Source of the DNA: Tidjanibacter sp.
GTDB taxonomy: Bacteria > Bacteroidota > Bacteroidia > Bacteroidales > Rikenellaceae
Direction of reading: 5' to 3'
NCBI GenBank assembly: GCA_017936605.1
Contig: JAGBFH010000018.1
Location: 159,816-223,815, forward strand
DNA length: 64,000 nt
Shown one piece after another: positions 60,442 to 64,000 of the stretch. The translations under genes and the position numbers were made by a program. The first letter of the stretch is position 1. Each line of letters begins with the position of its first letter. A model generated the notes under the pieces. That model was not told the origin of the DNA, searched no databases, and saw only the letters and a list, made by a program, of their open reading frames with translations.

Positions 60442-61938
60442 TTAGAGAATCGTAAGGAGCGAATACATAAGGTATCCGATATAGTTGCCCAGCGCGTAGC
60501 CCACAAGGCCGATGGTCACGCCCACAACAATCATATCTTTGTTCTTCATCGAGGCGGCAATCATAGGCACGAAGATGGGGCTGTTGATGAGCGTATTGGA
60601 GGTGATAACGGCGGTGTCGCCATCCACCTTGAATATTTTTGCGCCCAGCAGGGTGAGCAGGAACGAGCCGAAGACAACGATAATCTGGAAGAGTACCAGG
60701 TAGAGCACGCCCTCGTAGTTGATGGTGCGGAAGTTGGCCATCGAGGCTACAACCACCGAGAAGATGTAGATGAGGTACATACCCGCATCGTAGCTCTTGT
60801 CCCAAGTCTTGACCTCTTTCCACATAGAGAAGAGCAGGGCGAGGGTGGTGAGTGTGAGAATCATCACAACGGTGAAGATGTGCTCATTGTAGCGCTTGGC
60901 CAGAGTGGCGATACCAAATGCAGCCGCTACGATGACAAGTGTCAGGAGGGTAACTTTCACGAGCTGTTTGATGCTCTTCTTCTTGCCGAAGTCGCGGTAG
61001 GGGTTCTTCTCGGCATACTCGTCGAGGTTCACCTGTGTGTCGGTGGTGTAGATGCCACGCCCCAGCCACTTACGACCGAGCTTAATACCAACAGTCATGA
61101 GCATCACCAGATAGACGAAGCAGATGATCATATCGAACGAGTTGATGATGATGAAGGTGGAGTTCTCCATGTGGAGCATAACCTTCAGCGCCGCAAGGTT
61201 TGGGGTGCCGCCGGTACACTTGCCCATCAGTGCGCCACCTACAATAGCGCCCTCCTCGCCCAGGCCGTCACGCAACGAGAGGAAGCCCACGAGGGTGGCG
61301 ATGGCCACCGACACAACACCAATAATGGTGATGCGGAGTGAGGTCTTGATGGAGAAGTTCTTGAAGTTGCAGCTGTAGAGCATCATAGGCAGTGCCAGAG
61401 GGATGGCCACCGTGGAGATGGTATCCTGAAGACCCTTGCAACCCTCGGGAATGAGGTTGAGGTTGGCGATGATGATACCTATGAAGTAGAGTATCAGCAC
61501 GGGACCTATCTTGCCCAGAATCTTCCACTTGTTGCAGGCCCAGAGCACAAAGGCGGGCGAGAGCAGATAGAAGATGATGAGGATGACGGTCGCCGACATC
61601 GGCGCAGGCTCAATGGCCTTGATGGTGAATAGGGGCGACGAGTTCTCCTCATAGGTGAAGTAGAGGTTGTGCTCACCCACCTCTGTGGTGACGAACTTCA
61701 TCTCGGGGAGGGTTACCAGTGTGCTGTCCAGATAGGTCTGCACCTGCTCCTCGTGGAGAAGTTTGCCGTCGAAGGTTGCCACAAACTTGGCTGCCTTTTT
61801 GTTGTTGGCGATGATTTCGTTGGTGTTGACGGTCACCTTGAAGCCCTCGTTGAGGCTCTCTTTGGGTTCATCTTTAGGGCCGCAACCCACCAGTGCAAGA
61901 ACTGCTACGGCCATCAAAAGTCGAAATACTTTCATCAT
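60442..61938 (-). CDS. DUF819 membrane protein with N-terminal lipoprotein-like domain
   Basis: A 498-residue protein. Residues 1-20 form a signal/lipobox (AVLALVGCGPKD), residues 20-110 a periplasmic beta-rich domain, and residues 112-498 a polytopic DUF819 permease-like domain (about ten segments) with NPYRDFGKKKSIKQLVKV in a cytoplasmic loop. The DUF819 function is unknown; a transporter fold is suspected. Paralogue of the gene at 62215. A TATATTTG box lies at 62051-62058. Confidence 0.82.
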   Translation of the reverse strand: MMKVFRLLMAVAVLALVGCGPKDEPKESLNEGFKVTVNTNEIIANNKKAAKFVATFDGKLLHEEQVQTYLDSTLVTLPEMKFVTTEVGEHNLYFTYEENSSPLFTIKAIEPAPMSATVILIIFYLLSPAFVLWACNKWKILGKIGPVLILYFIGIIIANLNLIPEGCKGLQDTISTVAIPLALPMMLYSCNFKNFSIKTSLRITIIGVVSVAIATLVGFLSLRDGLGEEGAIVGGALMGKCTGGTPNLAALKVMLHMENSTFIIINSFDMIICFVYLVMLMTVGIKLGRKWLGRGIYTTDTQVNLDEYAEKNPYRDFGKKKSIKQLVKVTLLTLVIVAAAFGIATLAKRYNEHIFTVVMILTLTTLALLFSMWKEVKTWDKSYDAGMYLIYIFSVVVASMANFRTINYEGVLYLVLFQIIVVFGSFLLTLLGAKIFKVDGDTAVITSNTLINSPIFVPMIAASMKNKDMIVVGVTIGLVGYALGNYIGYLMYSLLTIL

Positions 61939-62050
61939 ATTACAGAATCTTTAATTCGTACTTTTCCCCGCGCGTGGCGGAGGTAAAACTGATTTTGTGG
62001 GGAGTGCAGACCCTCGCTTGGGCGCACTCTCCGAGTGATGTGTGGCGCAT

Positions 62051-62058
62051 CAAATATA
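62051..62058 (-). promoter_or_regulatory. -7 box of the second DUF819 gene
   Basis: TATATTTG on the reverse strand, giving a leader of about 105 nt that contains GGAGAGTGC / GCACTCC pairing. Confidence 0.45.
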
Positions 62059-62135
62059 ATCATTTTTTCCATAAACGAAACTTCCGAGGGCTCCAACCCT
62101 GCCTCGAGGCCAAAATAATACCCCCTCGGGAGCCC

Positions 62136-62185
62136 AAAAGAGTGGGGCAAGAGCATCTCCGAGGATGCTCTTGCCCCACTCTTTT
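62136..62185 (-). terminator. Terminator of the first DUF819 gene
   Basis: A perfect 22-bp stem (62136-62157 / 62164-62185), loop TCCGAG, A/T ends. The strongest hairpin in the window, separating the two DUF819 transcripts. Confidence 0.88.
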
Positions 62186-62214
62186 AATAGGTAGAAATTA
62201 TTAAGTTGTCCGCT

Positions 62215-63405
62215 CTACAAAATGCACAGCAGCCTGTAGATGAGGTAGCCGAGGTAGTTGCCCACAGCATAGCCCGCCAAGCCGTTGGTGATACCCACCA
62301 TAATGGCCGACTTGTTCTTCATCGCCGCGGCAATCATAGGCACGCAGATGGGCGAGTTTACCAGAGTGTCGGAGGTGATAACGGCGCTGTCGGCATCCAC
62401 CTTGAAGGGCTTTGCCAGCAGAACGCTAATCAGGAGCGAGCCAAAGACGATGATGGTCTGGTAGATGAGCACCCAGAGGCCCACCCTCCAGTTGAGCTGC
62501 GAGAGGTCGGCAAGCATAGCCATAGCGAGGCAGAAGATGTAGATGAGGTACATACCCGCATCGAAACTCTTGTCCCACGAGCGCACCTCGCGGAAGCAGG
62601 TCAGCAGCAGACTGATGGTCGTGAGCGTCAGGATGAGCGCCACCATCGAGAAGTCGCCGCCGAGGATGTCGTAGAGTGCGGTGCCCTCCTTGAAGAGGTT
62701 GCTCACAAGGAGCGAGATGACAGCAATGATGGCTGCCGTTGCAAATACCTTCAGGAGTTGGAGTATGCTCTTCTTCTTGCCGAAGTCGCGGTAGGGGTTG
62801 TCGTTCACATAGTCGGCCGCATTGATGGAGTCGTTGTAGGCCTTGAGGTTCTTGCCGTGGACAATCTTGCGGGCAATGGTCACGCCGCCGCCCATCAGGA
62901 ACATCAGGTAGAAGAACGAGACGATGAGGTTGCAGGTGGCCACCAGTGCGAACTTCTCATTGCTAAGGCCGTCAGCACCGAGCATCATATTCACGGCCGC
63001 AAAGTTGCCCGCACCACCTGAGTACTGGCCCGAGAGGGTCGCACCAATGGTCGCTGCGTCGTCGCCCAGATGGGAGCCAATCAGCAGATAGCCGCCCACT
63101 ACCATAAGGGCCACCGAGAAGACACCTATCACAAAGGCCCTGACGGTGGTGCCCGCCTTCAGAGAGCGCAGATTGCAACTAAAGAGCATCATAGGGATTG
63201 CCAGGGGTATCATCACATCCTGAAGAGTCTTCTGAATACCCCCGAGGTCGGCGGGTACGATGTGGAGGTTGGCTACAACGACACCCAGAATGTAGAGCGT
63301 CAGCACGGGGCCAACCTTGCCGAGCAGCTTCGAACGGCGACAAGCCCAGAGAATGCCGGCAGGTGCCAAAAGATAGAATAGAATAAGTAGTAGTTTTGAA
63401 ATCAT
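62215..63405 (-). CDS. DUF819 family membrane protein
   Basis: A 396-residue polytopic protein (about ten membrane segments) starting MISKLLLILFYLLAPAGILW. It shares with its neighbour the motifs NPYRDFGKKKSILQLLKV, IPLAIPMMLFSCN, and the C-terminal VITSDTLVNSPICVPMIAAAMKNKS. It lacks the extra N-terminal domain. Function unknown. The frame extends to 63447, inside a TATCTTTG box (63435-63442), so 63405 is the start. Confidence 0.85.
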   Translation of the reverse strand: MISKLLLILFYLLAPAGILWACRRSKLLGKVGPVLTLYILGVVVANLHIVPADLGGIQKTLQDVMIPLAIPMMLFSCNLRSLKAGTTVRAFVIGVFSVALMVVGGYLLIGSHLGDDAATIGATLSGQYSGGAGNFAAVNMMLGADGLSNEKFALVATCNLIVSFFYLMFLMGGGVTIARKIVHGKNLKAYNDSINAADYVNDNPYRDFGKKKSILQLLKVFATAAIIAVISLLVSNLFKEGTALYDILGGDFSMVALILTLTTISLLLTCFREVRSWDKSFDAGMYLIYIFCLAMAMLADLSQLNWRVGLWVLIYQTIIVFGSLLISVLLAKPFKVDADSAVITSDTLVNSPICVPMIAAAMKNKSAIMVGITNGLAGYAVGNYLGYLIYRLLCIL

Positions 63406-63434
63406 AACTTCTATGTTTTGTTCTGTGTGGCCTG

Positions 63435-63442
63435 CAAAGATA
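63435..63442 (-). promoter_or_regulatory. -7 box of the first DUF819 gene
   Basis: TATCTTTG on the reverse strand, 30 bp before the ATG. Confidence 0.5.
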
Positions 63443-63631
63443 ACCAAAATATCTTAAAATGTGTCTTTTGGGGCGACTGGTTCGCTATACCTATATATAA
63501 TATATATAATGGAAACCCCGGGTCGGGATGACTTCAGAAAGGGTGAAAATTTTTTCTGCACCTAAGGTGTGGAGAATCAGCGAGTTGGTGATTTGTTGCG
63601 AAAAAAGTGTGAAAATTTTTTGCAGGAACGC

Positions 63632-63661
63632 TTGCAGGTTTCAAAAAAGTCGCTACCTTTG
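63632..63661 (+). promoter_or_regulatory. Leader promoter P1
   Basis: TTG (63632-63634)-N19-TACCTTTG (63654-63661), full consensus. First of two tandem promoters. Confidence 0.7.
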
Positions 63662-63733
63662 CATCCGCAATTGAGAAGAAACCTGCTCGATAAGAGGATG
63701 GTGAAAATCAAAAGCAAAAAAAGTTCTAAAAAA

Positions 63734-63765
63734 TTTGGTGGTTACAAAAAAAGGTCTTACCTTTG
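63734..63765 (+). promoter_or_regulatory. Leader promoter P2
   Basis: TTTG (63734-63737)-N20-TACCTTTG (63758-63765), full consensus, 104 bp after P1. Confidence 0.75.
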
Positions 63766-63771
63766 TACCCA

Positions 63772-64000
63772 CGTTCGCCTCAGAAAATGCGGCGATTTTT
63801 TTAGCGCCTCTCCGAAAGGGGAGGAACCAAAAAAGGTTCTTTGATTTATTGGTTTAACAGAGAGAAAAAGAATGCAGAAAGCAATGAAGTTGTAAAGCTT
63901 CATTCAAGTTCAATTCAATTCCTTAAATGGGGAAGAGGTTCTCCGTTTCAACGCTGCTGAAGCACCTGCGAAGATGGGTACATTCTCCCAGTACGACCAC
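63772..64000 (+). other. rRNA-operon-like leader (incomplete)
   Basis: Downstream of two tandem strong promoters lies a hairpin CCTCTCC-GAAA-GGGGAGG (63807-63824), a boxA-like GTTCTTTGATTTATTGG (63836-63852) and AT-rich leader sequence, the usual layout before Bacteroidota 16S rRNA. No 16S start is reached. The last 105 bases are instead open in one frame after TAA 63893-63895, with codon use like highly expressed genes. Leader identity is inference. Confidence 0.45.

Noticed and set aside
63569..63844. Forward ORF of 91 codons near the right edge
   Set aside because: It overlaps both tandem promoters and the leader hairpin; Lys/Ser-rich from AT-rich promoter DNA, not a protein.

Overview
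The window reads as a GC-rich Bacteroidota chromosome segment, most likely order Bacteroidales and plausibly Rikenellaceae/Alistipes (the family placement is inference). Three things point there. First, -7 boxes of the form TAnnTTTG precede many genes, several with a TTG/TTTG about 20 bp upstream. Second, the gene families and neighbourhoods are typical of the group: DUF4271-hemD-rnpA-yidD, recF-DUF721, SPOR and DUF5106 proteins, MiaB/S21/L19/L34, a three-gene fumarate reductase/succinate dehydrogenase, and paired methylmalonyl-CoA mutase subunits. Third, coding DNA is strongly GC-biased while promoters are AT-rich. No CRISPR array, complete transposase, prophage or tRNA was found. 16S rRNA is not inside the window, but the last few hundred bases look like an rRNA-operon leader.

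Layout. 1-9 kb: partial lnt facing left, then a rightward run of LysE-type exporter, cmk, ispH, a small membrane protein, an S41 protease, a histidine kinase, DUF4271, hemD, rnpA and yidD. 9-16 kb: leftward PAP2, zinc peptidase and SDR genes; rightward LolC/E-like permease, lipoprotein and SPOR protein; leftward dxs. 16-18.5 kb: repeat-rich intergenic DNA, an AT-richer beta-barrel/lipoprotein pair and a candidate small RNA. 18.5-24.5 kb: pyrH-thioredoxin-frr to the right; rpmH, and a glycosyltransferase/Stealth/glycosyltransferase/rsmG operon to the left. 24.5-37.6 kb: FAD enzyme, polyprenol-phosphate mannosyltransferase, rplS, surE, a complete RND tripartite efflux operon, a degenerate lumazine-synthase-like gene, a TPR protein, recF-DUF721. 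37.6-51.7 kb: ferritin, mutA-mutB, a ComEA-like protein, rpsU, miaB, YitT-type protein, plsY, long-chain acyl-CoA ligase. 52-64 kb: DUF5106 thioredoxin, frd/sdhCAB, enolase, a 1.1-kb repeat field, an outer-membrane barrel and two tandem DUF819 membrane proteins.

Together the metabolic genes support a saccharolytic anaerobe that makes succinate (sdhCAB acting as fumarate reductase) and propionate (methylmalonyl-CoA mutase), with enolase next to the fumarate reductase. Most of the rest is housekeeping: isoprenoid (dxs, ispH), nucleotide (cmk, pyrH), lipid (plsY, acyl-CoA ligase, lnt) and translation genes.

The least explained material is non-coding. It includes a mosaic family of intergenic repeats that recur in different module orders, a large nested palindrome whose copies show compensatory stem changes, terminators sharing an identical loop, an approximately 190-nt promoter-to-terminator small RNA with a 6S/Bacteroidales-1-like layout, and promoters embedded in the 3' ends of upstream genes.
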